Assembly (NCBI GenBank): GCA_045651745.1
Contig: JAZRSW010000023.1
Location: 1-6,634 of the forward strand
Direction: 5' to 3'
Source: UMGS172 sp045651745
Lineage (GTDB): Bacteria; Bacillota; Clostridia; Oscillospirales; Acutalibacteraceae
DNA length: 6,634 nucleotides
Part shown: positions 1 to 6,359 of the stretch, piece after piece
Numbering within the stretch: the first letter of the stretch is position 1
Layout of the letters: each line of letters opens with the position of its first letter
Notes under the pieces: model-generated
Told to the model about the DNA's origin: nothing
What the model saw: only the letters and a program-made list of their open reading frames with translations
Databases searched by the model: none
Translations under genes and position numbers: made by a program

Positions 1-2482
1 GCACTTTAAGTTGTACGGCGTTTTCCATTTCCTCTTTGAGAATTTTTGCGGCGATTTCTGCCTTTTCTTCGGGTGCCTCAACAATCAGTTCATCGTGCAC
101 CTGCATAATTAAGTTTGCTTCGGGAAGTTCATTTTTCAAGCGCTCGAAGACTTTTATCATAGCAATTTTTATAATGTCGGCGGCAGTGCCTTGAATAGGC
201 ATATTTCTGGCAACTCGCTCACCGAATGCACGCATCATACCGTTGGTAGATTTAAGTTCGGGCAAGAGTCTTCGTCTGCCGAAAACCGTTTCGGCATAGC
301 CTTGTTCTTTGGCGGTTTCAACCACGCGGTGCATATAACTGTCAACCTCGGGGTAGGTTGCGAGGTAGCCTTTGATATAAGCGGCGGCTTCCTTATTGGA
401 AACGCCGATATCTTTAGCCAAAGAGTACGCGCAGATACCGTAAACGATGCCGAAGTTAACCGCTTTTGCGCTCGAACGCATCTGCGGTGTGACCATAGTA
501 ATTGGCATATTGAAAACTTGGCTTGCGGTGAGTGTGTGAATGTCGGTGTCACTCAAAAATGCGTTTATCATATTGCTGTCATTGGCAATGTGAGCCAAAA
601 CGCGTAGTTCAATCTGTGAATAGTCGGCATCAATAAGCGTAAAACCGTCTTTTGCTTTAAAGAAACGGCGTAATTCTCGTCCCTCAGGACGACGAACGGG
701 GATGTTCTGTAAATTAGGCTCGGACGAGCTGATACGTCCCGTTCTTGTTTCAGTTTGGTTCAAAGTAGAGTGAATCCTGCCGTCATCGGCTACTACGGCG
801 GTTAAACCGTCACAGTATGTGGATTTAAGTTTTGTCAAAGTGCGGTATTCTAACAAATGCTCAACGGCGGGGTGTAAAGGTTTTAATTCCTCTAAAACTT
901 CGGCGTTGGTGGAGTATCCGCTTTTGGTTTTCTTTTTGCAAGGTAATCCTAATTTTTCAAAGAGGGCTACGCCCAACTGCTTGGGTGAATTGAGGTTAAA
1001 CTCATATCCAACCTCGTCAAAAATTGCGGTTTGCAGTTCGATAATACGTTTTGAAAGTATGTTGCCGTAGGCTGAAATTCCATTCGTATCAACCAAGAAA
1101 CCGATATTTTCCATTGATGCTAAAACTTCGGCTAACGGAATTTCAATATCACGAAGAAGTTTGTCCTGTTTTGTTTCTCTAAGTTTATTTACTAAAGTGC
1201 GGTTGACCTCACTTAAAAGTGCAATTTGGGAATATTCCTCGTCGATTTCGGGGGCAGGGATAAGGTATTCTTCTGAAAAACGCGATAAGGAATACTCTGA
1301 CGACGACGGGTTAATAAGATAACCCGCAAGGCAGGTGTCAAAACCTATATTTTTTATTGAAATGCCGTAGGTTAGGCAAATCTTGTGTAACGGTTTTGAA
1401 TCATAGATTCTTTTTTCTACTTTTTCGTTTTCCAAGAGCGATTTTGCGGTGTTAAGGTCGCATTTTGTAACCTTGTAATCGGCTGAAACATATAAAACTT
1501 CACCGTCAAGCAAAATGTCGCAAAGGTTTTCGTTTTCGGCGGTCTTTAAGACTTCACCAATATCGGCTTTCTTATATTTTGGTGTATCTACTTCGGTTTT
1601 TACCGATTGCACAGCCGAAAGGTTCAATTTTTCAAGCATCGAGAAAAATTCAAGTTCTGAAAGTAATTTTGCTAAATTGCCGTCTTGACGTTCTTTTGTT
1701 TTGTAATGTTCAATATCAGGGTCAATGGGGGCATAACGGTTAATTGTACCTAAAAAACGGCTTAAAAATGCTGAATCCTTACCATTGGCAAGTTTTATAC
1801 GCAAAGAATCACGGATATCAAGTGAATCAAGGTTTTCGTAGATGTAATCAACACTGCCGAAATTTTTAATCAATTCGTCGGCGGTTTTTTCACCAACACC
1901 TGGGACACCTGGAATATTATCCGAAGCGTCACCTTGAAGTGCTTTAATTTCAATCATTTGTTTTGGCTTAACGCCGTATTTTTCGAAAATCACTTCGGGT
2001 GTATAGGCTGTGATTTCAGGGCGACCCATTTTGGTTGCCGATAATAAAACCTTAGTTGAGTCGGACACCAATTGGAACGAGTCGCGGTCACCGGTTGCGA
2101 TTACGCAGGTGTTGTTACTTTCCTCGCAAAGTCGGGCTAATGTACCCAAAATATCGTCAGCCTCAAACCCTTCGGTTTCAAGGCAGGTGTAACCGAACAA
2201 CGGCAAAAGCTTTTTTAAAATGGGCATTTGCTGTCTTAATTCGTCGGGCATTGGTTTGCGCCCTGCTTTGTATTCGGAGTATTCTTTATGGCGAAAGGTC
2301 GGCGCGTGCAGGTCAAATGCTACAACAACGCCGTCGGGATTTTCAGCCTCTAAAAGTCGGTTTAATATGCTCATAAAACCGTAAACTCCGTTTGTGTAGA
2401 GTCCGGTTTTAGTGGTTAGCAGTTTGATGCCGTAAAACGCGCGGTTTATGATACTGTTTCCGTCAATTGCGAGTATTTTCAT
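1..2482 (-). CDS. polA: DNA polymerase I, C-terminus cut by window edge
   Basis: DNA polymerase I fills gaps and removes RNA primers during replication and repair in the cytoplasm. Reading from the ATG at 2482 gives 827 uninterrupted codons to the window edge. Residues 1-260 are the 5'-nuclease domain: IDGNS with D7, AFD with D57, EADD (107-110), GDRD (131-134), GDASDN (184-189) and the helix-hairpin-helix GVPGVGEKTA (192-201). Residues about 300-450 correspond to the 3'-5' exonuclease fold but lack the acidic DxE motif, so proofreading is probably absent, as in Bacillus-type PolA. The polymerase domain follows: TGRISSSEPNLQNIP (581-595), motif A DYSQIELR (620-627), motif B with K673 and F677 in KAVNFGIVYG, and motif C VHDE (795-798). 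By comparison with B. subtilis PolA only about 15-20 residues are missing. The start is fixed by AGGAG at 2491-2495, 8 nt upstream, and by the conserved N-terminus. It is transcribed divergently from dusB. Confidence 0.97.
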   Translation of the reverse strand, partial: MKILAIDGNSIINRAFYGIKLLTTKTGLYTNGVYGFMSILNRLLEAENPDGVVVAFDLHAPTFRHKEYSEYKAGRKPMPDELRQQMPILKKLLPLFGYTCLETEGFEADDILGTLARLCEESNNTCVIATGDRDSFQLVSDSTKVLLSATKMGRPEITAYTPEVIFEKYGVKPKQMIEIKALQGDASDNIPGVPGVGEKTADELIKNFGSVDYIYENLDSLDIRDSLRIKLANGKDSAFLSRFLGTINRYAPIDPDIEHYKTKERQDGNLAKLLSELEFFSMLEKLNLSAVQSVKTEVDTPKYKKADIGEVLKTAENENLCDILLDGEVLYVSADYKVTKCDLNTAKSLLENEKVEKRIYDSKPLHKICLTYGISIKNIGFDTCLAGYLINPSSSEYSLSRFSEEYLIPAPEIDEEYSQIALLSEVNRTLVNKLRETKQDKLLRDIEIPLAEVLASMENIGFLVDTNGISAYGNILSKRIIELQTAIFDEVGYEFNLNSPKQLGVALFEKLGLPCKKKTKSGYSTNAEVLEELKPLHPAVEHLLEYRTLTKLKSTYCDGLTAVVADDGRIHSTLNQTETRTGRISSSEPNLQNIPVRRPEGRELRRFFKAKDGFTLIDADYSQIELRVLAHIANDSNMINAFLSDTDIHTLTASQVFNMPITMVTPQMRSSAKAVNFGIVYGICAYSLAKDIGVSNKEAAAYIKGYLATYPEVDSYMHRVVETAKEQGYAETVFGRRRLLPELKSTNGMMRAFGERVARNMPIQGTAADIIKIAMIKVFERLKNELPEANLIMQVHDELIVEAPEEKAEIAAKILKEEMENAVQLKV

Positions 2483-2516
2483 TTGAATTTCTCCTAAGAT
2501 ACAATTTCACAAATAT

Positions 2517-2545
2517 ATTGTACCACTGTTTATTTAAAAACTCAA
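2517..2545 (-). promoter_or_regulatory. polA promoter (sigma-A type)
   Basis: On the minus strand, TTGAGT (2545-2540) and TACAAT (2522-2517) are separated by exactly 17 nt. The -10 box is preceded by TGG, giving an extended -10 (TGnTACAAT). The predicted start of transcription is near 2510, leaving a short leader of about 27 nt that contains the RBS. It lies back to back with the dusB promoter. Seen by motif and spacing only. Confidence 0.7.
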
Positions 2546-2552
2546 ATAAAAG

Positions 2553-2581
2553 TTGCAATAATTGTCAAATTGGTGTAATAT
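2553..2581 (+). promoter_or_regulatory. dusB promoter (sigma-A type)
   Basis: TTGCAA (2553-2558) and TAATAT (2576-2581) have a 17-nt spacer. The predicted start is near 2588, about 24 nt before the dusB ATG. Its -35 box lies only 7 bp from the -35 box of the divergent polA promoter, so RNA polymerase could compete between the two. Motif-based prediction. Confidence 0.65.
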
Positions 2582-2611
2582 TTATTTGTATTTTTTGAAT
2601 TTGAGGTATTT

Positions 2612-3580
2612 ATGAAGATAGGAAATTTGGAAATTTCAGGTTATGCGGCGTTGGCGCCTATGGCGGGTGTTGCCGACAGAGCAATGCGTGAAATCTGCCG
2701 TGAGCACGGCGCGGCTTACTGTGTGGGCGAATTGGCAAGTGCAAAGGGTATATCCTTGAACGATAAAAAATCAGCAACTTATTTAGAGGTGAACGAAACC
2801 GAGCGTCCTTACGGTTCTCAACTTTTCGGTTGTGAAATTGACGCAATGGTTGAGGCGGCAAAGCAAGCCGAATCTAACGGACCCGATTTTATAGATATAA
2901 ATATGGGTTGCCCTGCACCTAAAGTTGCAGTAAGCTCGGGCGGTGGAAGTGCTTTGATGAAGGACCCCGATTTAGCCGCACGTATAGTTGAGGCGGTGGT
3001 TAAAGCCGTTAAAGTTCCTGTCACCGTTAAAATGCGGGCAGGGTGGGACGATACTTCAAAAAACGCTGTCGAGCTTGCACGCTTGGTCGAATCTGCAGGA
3101 GCTTCGGCAGTTACTGTGCACGGCAGAACAAGGGTGCAGATGTATGCACCGCCCGTTGATATTGACATTATCCGTGAGGTAAAGTCGGCGGTAAAAATTC
3201 CCGTTATAGGCAACGGTGACGTCGATTCACCTAAAGCCGCCGCTTTAATGTACGAACAAACCAACTGCGATTTCGTTATGGTAGGACGCGGTGCAATGGG
3301 TCAACCGTGGATTTTCCAACAGATTAATGCTTATTTGTCTAACGGCATTATTTTACCCGACCCGCCGCTTGAAAAAAAGATGCTTACGTTAATCAATCAG
3401 GTTGAGCGGATGAGAGAGTATAAGGGCGAGAAAATTGCTATGCTTGAGGCCCGAAAGCACACCGCTTGGTATATGAAAGGCTTAAAAGGTGCGGCAGATT
3501 TACGCCGAATGGCAGGTAATATAACCAAACTTGATGATGTTATCGAAATTGTAAAACAGGCAATTGAATTAAATAAATAA
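2612..3580 (+). CDS. dusB: tRNA-dihydrouridine synthase, DusB-type
   Basis: FMN-dependent enzyme that reduces specific uridines in tRNA to dihydrouridine, using NADPH, in the cytoplasm. The protein has 322 residues, normal for bacterial Dus. It begins with the family-typical MKIGN and LAPMAGVAD (14-22, FMN site of a TIM barrel). Then come QLFG (70-73), DINMGCPAPKV (95-105) with the catalytic cysteine C100, VKMRAGWD (139-146, K140 near FMN), VHGRTR (169-174), IGNGDV (199-204) and VGRGAMGQPWIF (224-235, FMN phosphate binding). The C-terminal helical tRNA-binding domain covers about 250-322, with RKHTAWYMKGLKG (281-293). The loop after the cysteine reads AVSSGGGSALM, close to the usual GSGEGSALM. 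The start is supported by GAGG at 2603-2606, 5 nt upstream, and the conserved N-terminus. It is monocistronic, with its own promoter and a terminator 15 nt after the stop. The DusB subclass is assigned by resemblance; the Dus family is secure. Confidence 0.93.
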   Translation: MKIGNLEISGYAALAPMAGVADRAMREICREHGAAYCVGELASAKGISLNDKKSATYLEVNETERPYGSQLFGCEIDAMVEAAKQAESNGPDFIDINMGCPAPKVAVSSGGGSALMKDPDLAARIVEAVVKAVKVPVTVKMRAGWDDTSKNAVELARLVESAGASAVTVHGRTRVQMYAPPVDIDIIREVKSAVKIPVIGNGDVDSPKAAALMYEQTNCDFVMVGRGAMGQPWIFQQINAYLSNGIILPDPPLEKKMLTLINQVERMREYKGEKIAMLEARKHTAWYMKGLKGAADLRRMAGNITKLDDVIEIVKQAIELNK

Positions 3581-3594
3581 CATTAAATAAAACA

Positions 3595-3625
3595 AAACGG
3601 CAGGCTCAACGCCTGCCGTTTCTTT
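3595..3625. terminator. shared bidirectional terminator, dusB / transporter
   Basis: A perfect 11-bp stem (AAACGGCAGGC at 3595-3605, GCCTGCCGTTT at 3611-3621) closes a 5-nt TCAAC loop. On the plus strand the stem runs into TTTCTTT (3619-3625), which suits dusB. On the minus strand it is followed by TTTTGTTTTATTT, an even better U-tract, which suits the transporter gene. It sits in the 62-bp gap between the two converging stop codons. Confidence 0.9.
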
Positions 3626-3642
3626 AATCAAATTATTGTATC

Positions 3643-5499
3643 TTATGCCTTTTTCGCTTTGTTGGACAAGAGTTTGAGAACAAACAATGTACCAATCATC
3701 AAAACAAGTGCGATAGGCAATGTAATCATCCAGTTCTGAACGAAGCCTGTGATAAGATAGCAAACGAATGAAACGCCTGCAACTGTCAATGCGTAAGGCA
3801 ACTGGGTTGAAACGTGGTTGATGTGGTTACACTGACCGCCTGCGGAAGCCATAATTGTGGTATCCGAAATAGGTGAGCAGTGGTCACCGCAAACAGCACC
3901 TGCCATACATGCCGAAATAGCGATAATAGCAATCTCGCCGCCGTTGACGAATACGCTCAATACAATCGGGATAAGGATACCGAATGTACCCCAGGATGTA
4001 CCGGTTGCAAAAGAAAGTCCAACTGCAATTACGAAGATAATAGCAGGTAAGAAGTTCTGCAAGCTTCCTGCTGAGTTCTGAATGAAGTTTGCAATGAATA
4101 TGTTAGCGCCGATAGAGTCGGTCATAATTTTAAGTGTCCAAGCGCAGGTCAAAATCATAATAGCGGGGACCATTGCCTTGAAGCCTTCGGGGATAGAATC
4201 CATGCAAGCCTTGAAGCTCAAAACTCTGCGACAGAGGAAGAAAATAACGGTTAAGATTGTTGCGATGAACGAACCGTAGAGAAGACCAACCGAAGCGTCA
4301 CTGTTGGAGAATGCATCGATAAAGTTCTCACCGCTGAAGAAACCGCCCGAGTAAATCATACCGATAACACAAGCGATAATCAAGATAACAACGGGAACTA
4401 CGAGGTCACAAACACGACCACGGGGGTTTTCGGGAAGAGCTTCAATACTTTCCTGAACGCCTGCTGAGAAAAGGTCACCGTTTTTGGCATTTTCCTCGTG
4501 CTTTTTTATAGGACCGAAGTCAAATTTTGCAACTGCCAAGAAAATAAGCATTGCAATGGTGAGAATTGCATAGAAATTATAAGGAATAGCGCGGATAAAG
4601 AGTGACATACCGTTTGTGGCACCTGCATCTGAAGCAAAACCCGAAACTGCGGCTGCCCAAGAAGAAATCGGTGCAATAATGCAAATCGGTGCTGCGGTAG
4701 AGTCAATTATGTATGCCAATTTTGCTCTTGAAATGTTGTGCTTGTCGGTGATGGGGCGCATAACCGAGCCAACGGTCAAGCAGTTGAAGTAGTCGTCAAT
4801 GAAGATGAGAACACCTAAAGCAACGGTGGCAAGCTGTGCGCCAACGCGGGTTTTTATGTGCTTGGTTGCCCAACGGCCGAAAGCGGCAGAACCGCCCGCC
4901 TTGTTCATCATAGCAACCAAAGCGCCGAGCATAACGAGGAAAACTAAAATACCTACGTTGTAGCCGTCAGCAAGACTGCCTACGAAACCGTCTGAGAATA
5001 CGTGAGTAATAGTTCCTTCAAAATTGAAGTTTGAGTAGATAAGTCCGCCTGCTAAGATACCGACAAAGAGGGAAGAATAAACCTCTTTGGTAATCAAAGC
5101 AAGAACGATTGCGATAATCGGCGGTAAAAGTGACCATATAGTTGCAAAATAGGGGAGTTCTTCACGAACTTTCGAAAGTGCGATTTCGATGTTTTCCTTG
5201 AAATTGGGGTCATGGTTTACGTTTACCTTGAAGTTGTCAACGTAATCCTTGGCATCGTTACCCTCGAACTCCTCGTCGAAAATATTGACCGAGAAGTCAT
5301 ACTGGGTTTCCTCGCCGTCAACTATAACGGTGGTGGTAACGGGGGTGATTTCGGTATCAGCCACGAAGTCGCCAAAATCAATTTCAACTTCATTTCCCAC
5401 AGCGGAAGCCGAAACGAAAAGCGATGTGATAGTGAATACAACCAAACACATCATAGCGACCGTAACCCATACCTTGCGTCTTTGGGGTCTGAGTTTCAT
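3643..5499 (-). CDS. NhaC-family transporter under lysine riboswitch control, probable lysine transporter
   Basis: A 618-residue polytopic membrane protein of the Na+/H+ antiporter NhaC family (ion transporter superfamily). Residues 1-34 are signal-like (Arg/Lys-rich start, hydrophobic 10-30, then SASA), and residues about 35-118 are a hydrophilic acidic segment, presumably outside the cell. From about 122 there are roughly a dozen hydrophobic segments. Family motifs are FIDDYFNCLTVG (233-244), IDSTAAPICIIAPISSWAA (265-283), FATGTSWGTFGILIP (497-511) and GAVCGDHCSPISDTTIMAS (534-552); the acidic and polar residues in these are candidates for ion coupling. The lysine riboswitch in its leader argues that it moves lysine: a NhaC-superfamily protein named LysW was predicted as a lysine transporter from such riboswitches. 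Substrate, direction and coupling ion cannot be read from the sequence. AGGAGG at 5508-5513, 8 nt upstream, fixes the start. It is a single-gene unit ending at a shared terminator. A plain Na+/H+ antiporter is the alternative. Confidence 0.9.
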   Translation of the reverse strand: MKLRPQRRKVWVTVAMMCLVVFTITSLFVSASAVGNEVEIDFGDFVADTEITPVTTTVIVDGEETQYDFSVNIFDEEFEGNDAKDYVDNFKVNVNHDPNFKENIEIALSKVREELPYFATIWSLLPPIIAIVLALITKEVYSSLFVGILAGGLIYSNFNFEGTITHVFSDGFVGSLADGYNVGILVFLVMLGALVAMMNKAGGSAAFGRWATKHIKTRVGAQLATVALGVLIFIDDYFNCLTVGSVMRPITDKHNISRAKLAYIIDSTAAPICIIAPISSWAAAVSGFASDAGATNGMSLFIRAIPYNFYAILTIAMLIFLAVAKFDFGPIKKHEENAKNGDLFSAGVQESIEALPENPRGRVCDLVVPVVILIIACVIGMIYSGGFFSGENFIDAFSNSDASVGLLYGSFIATILTVIFFLCRRVLSFKACMDSIPEGFKAMVPAIMILTCAWTLKIMTDSIGANIFIANFIQNSAGSLQNFLPAIIFVIAVGLSFATGTSWGTFGILIPIVLSVFVNGGEIAIIAISACMAGAVCGDHCSPISDTTIMASAGGQCNHINHVSTQLPYALTVAGVSFVCYLITGFVQNWMITLPIALVLMIGTLFVLKLLSNKAKKA

Positions 5500-5518
5500 T
5501 TTTAATTCCTCCTAAAAA

Positions 5519-5553
5519 TAAAATAGAAAAAAGCTGTGGCGTACCACAGCTTT
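5519..5553 (-). terminator. riboswitch expression-platform terminator
   Basis: On the minus strand a perfect 10-bp stem, AAAGCTGTGG (5553-5544) with CCACAGCTTT (5539-5530), closes a TACG tetraloop (UNCG type) and runs into TTTCTATTTTATTTTT. It sits between the lysine aptamer and the transporter RBS, so it is placed to stop transcription when lysine is bound. A rival pairing that might weaken it is TTGTGG (about 5568-5563) with CCACAG of the 3' arm (one G-U), but I could not identify a convincing antiterminator by eye. Confidence 0.88.
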
Positions 5554-5576
5554 CATTGTAAAACCACAAATCAAGT

Positions 5577-5741
5577 TGCGATAGCTCTCCACAAAAGTGA
5601 CAGTATGCGATATATTCTACCGCATCCCAACCAAGAGTCTTAAAAAGGAAACAGACCCAAGGTTTCGGCGGAACTTCCTTTCACGCGAGGTTTTCCTTAA
5701 ACCTTTATCGCACTACTTTTAAGCACCGCACCTCTATCTTT
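5577..5741 (-). promoter_or_regulatory. lysine riboswitch aptamer (L-box)
   Basis: The minus strand carries the hallmark pieces of the lysine riboswitch in order. GATAGAGGTGCGG begins it near 5738, then come AAGTAGT, CCGAAA (5668-5663), GGTTGGGATGCGG (5632-5620), CTGTCAC (5603-5597), and GGAGAGCTATC ends it at 5580. P1 closes by GATAG with CTATC. P2 has GCGA/TCGC and AGGTT/AACCT; P3 has AACC/GGTT and GTCT/AGAC; P4 has ATGCG/CGCAT; P5 is a short CAC-TTTT-GTG. The L2 loop AAGGAA (5698-5693) is fully complementary to TTCCTT in L3 (5650-5645), matching the kissing-loop contact known for this class. Known members bind L-lysine and usually switch expression off. With the terminator downstream, this one probably ends transcription before the transporter gene when lysine is plentiful. 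Confidence 0.95.
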
Positions 5742-5747
5742 GAGTTT

Positions 5748-5776
5748 ATTATAAATTGTATTTGTCAAAAAATCAA
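5748..5776 (-). promoter_or_regulatory. promoter of the lysine riboswitch-transporter unit
   Basis: On the minus strand TTGATT (5776-5771) and a perfect TATAAT (5753-5748) are 17 nt apart. Transcription would begin near 5741, just at the 5' edge of the lysine aptamer, which supports the assignment. A TTGACA at 5768-5763 is only 9 nt from the -10 box, too close to serve as its -35. Confidence 0.8.
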
Positions 5777-5817
5777 GTAAAAAGTGTAAATTTGTCGTAT
5801 GGCCAACAAACCATATC

Positions 5818-5873
5818 GTAGGGAGGGCATTTATGCCTTCCGAAATAACGGAACGGATTAATCCGTTCCCTAC
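5818..5873. repeat. 56-bp palindromic intergenic repeat unit
   Basis: GTAGGGA (5818-5824) and TCCCTAC (5867-5873) are inverted ends enclosing two hairpins. The first is GGAGGGCAT/ATGCCTTCC (5822-5841, one G-U). The second is a perfect 20-bp palindrome at 5850-5869 (GGAACGGATT and its complement). A further TTGTAGGGA at 5890-5898 is inverted relative to TCCCTACAA at 5867-5875 and looks like the start of a second, degraded copy. This style of unit is common between genes in clostridial genomes. No coding capacity is evident. Confidence 0.7.
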
Positions 5874-5905
5874 AACACCACCAATCATATTGTAGGGACT
5901 TGCTC

Positions 5906-6015
5906 AACGCCCTCCTTGTAAAGGAGGGTGGCAGCCGTAGGCTGACGGGAGGATTAATTCGTACCCTTAATCCCTCCACCGCTTACGCGGTCCTCCACCC
6001 TTTACAAAGGAGGCG
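5906..6015. repeat. about 110-bp imperfect inverted repeat (MITE/REP-like)
   Basis: The left arm, starting CGCCCTCCTTGTAAAGGAGG, and the right arm, ending CCCTTTACAAAGGAGGCG, are imperfect reverse complements meeting near 5960. Each arm carries local hairpins: CCCTCCTT-GTA-AAGGAGGG (5910-5928, perfect), CAGCC-GTA-GGCTG (5932-5944, perfect) and ACCGC-TTAC-GCGGT (5978-5991, perfect). The pattern resembles the family of palindromic repeats ending in 'TTTACAAAGGGAGG' scattered through gut Clostridia genomes (recalled, not searched). Short reading frames crossing it are products of the repeat. Whether it is a mobile miniature element or a transcribed structure is unknown. Confidence 0.75.
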
Positions 6016-6165
6016 CTTTACCGCATATATAATATATAATGTAAGAAAAAGTCAAATTTTGGCAAAAAACAATGTTAAAAAAGTAACGCTCGTAAGGTAA
6101 TGTGACAACCTTAAAAATAGAACAAAAAATATATAAAAAAAGCGAAAAAATCTTCCAAATAAATG
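6016..6165. other. AT-rich gene-free stretch
   Basis: Together with the repeats to its left, this completes the gene-free interval between the riboswitch promoter and the next promoter (5777-6165). It is strongly A/T-rich and contains a TATATAATATATAAT run near 6025 and a weak 6-bp inverted repeat (TAAGGT 6093-6098, ACCTTA 6108-6113). I see no reading frame with an RBS, no RNA gene and no terminator with a U-tract here. Confidence 0.6.
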
Positions 6166-6194
6166 TTGACATTTAGGTTTGGGTATGGTTTAAT
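6166..6194 (+). promoter_or_regulatory. promoter of the secreted-protein gene
   Basis: A perfect TTGACA (6166-6171) and TTTAAT (6189-6194) are 17 nt apart, and TGG precedes the -10 box, giving an extended -10. The predicted start near 6201 yields an unusually long leader of about 160 nt that includes a foldable RNA. A TATAAT at 6214-6219 has no matching -35 and is more likely part of the RNA stem. Confidence 0.78.
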
Positions 6195-6210
6195 AGAATA
6201 GAATCAAAAC

Positions 6211-6305
6211 GATTATAATCTCTAATTGTCTTTAGTGGGTCGCGTAACGGCGAAGGCAGTTTCGGCGGGCGACCAAAAACTACTGATTAAATGGCGGTTG
6301 TAATC
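6211..6305 (+). ncRNA. structured 5' leader RNA, class not recognised
   Basis: The leader folds into a closed element. An outer 10-bp stem pairs GATTATAATC (6211-6220) with GGTTGTAATC (6296-6305), using two G-U pairs. Inside, GGTCGC (6238-6243) pairs perfectly with GCGACC (6269-6274). Either TAGT/ACTA (6233-6236 with 6279-6282) or TTAGT/ACTGA (6232-6236 with 6282-6286) can extend this stem. The apical part (6244-6268) is G-rich, contains repeated GGCG, and may form CGAA/TTCG (6251-6254 with 6261-6264). This GC-rich core stands out against the AT-rich surroundings. The element ends 40 nt before the RBS and no terminator follows it, so control of translation or RNA stability is more plausible than attenuation. 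It could be an unrecognised riboswitch or merely a stabilising 5' structure. Confidence 0.5.
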
Positions 6306-6359
6306 AATTCAAATTATTATAATTTTCTTGTTTTAAAATAAGAAAGGAGAAATTTATTT

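Noticed and set aside
191..2376. Reading frames opposite to or out of frame with polA
   Set aside because: Shadows of the continuous PolA frame, which has every conserved motif; none has a convincing RBS or family features.
5763..5768. Minus-strand TTGACA as the -35 box of the riboswitch promoter
   Set aside because: Only 9 nt from TATAAT; the TTGATT at 5776-5771 has the correct 17-nt spacing.
5818..6015. CRISPR array or insertion sequence
   Set aside because: The repeats are palindromic and irregular with no evenly spaced unique spacers, and there is no transposase reading frame.
5697..6100. Short reading frames on both strands (63-68 codons) over the repeat cluster and the lysine riboswitch
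   Set aside because: They lie across palindromes and the lysine aptamer, lack a good RBS, and have repeat-derived composition (for example Arg-rich runs).
6093..6113. Inverted repeat TAAGGT/ACCTTA as a terminator or operator
   Set aside because: Only 6 bp with a 9-nt loop and no T-tract; expected by chance in AT-rich DNA.
6214..6219. Perfect TATAAT as an alternative -10 box
   Set aside because: No -35-like hexamer at 16-18 nt upstream; the bases are explained by the outer stem of the leader RNA.
6236..6275. Resemblance of GGGTCGCGTAACGGCG...GGCGACC to the ZTP (pfl) riboswitch
   Set aside because: The start is superficially similar, but the required downstream CCGCCTGGGCA segment and its pseudoknot are missing.
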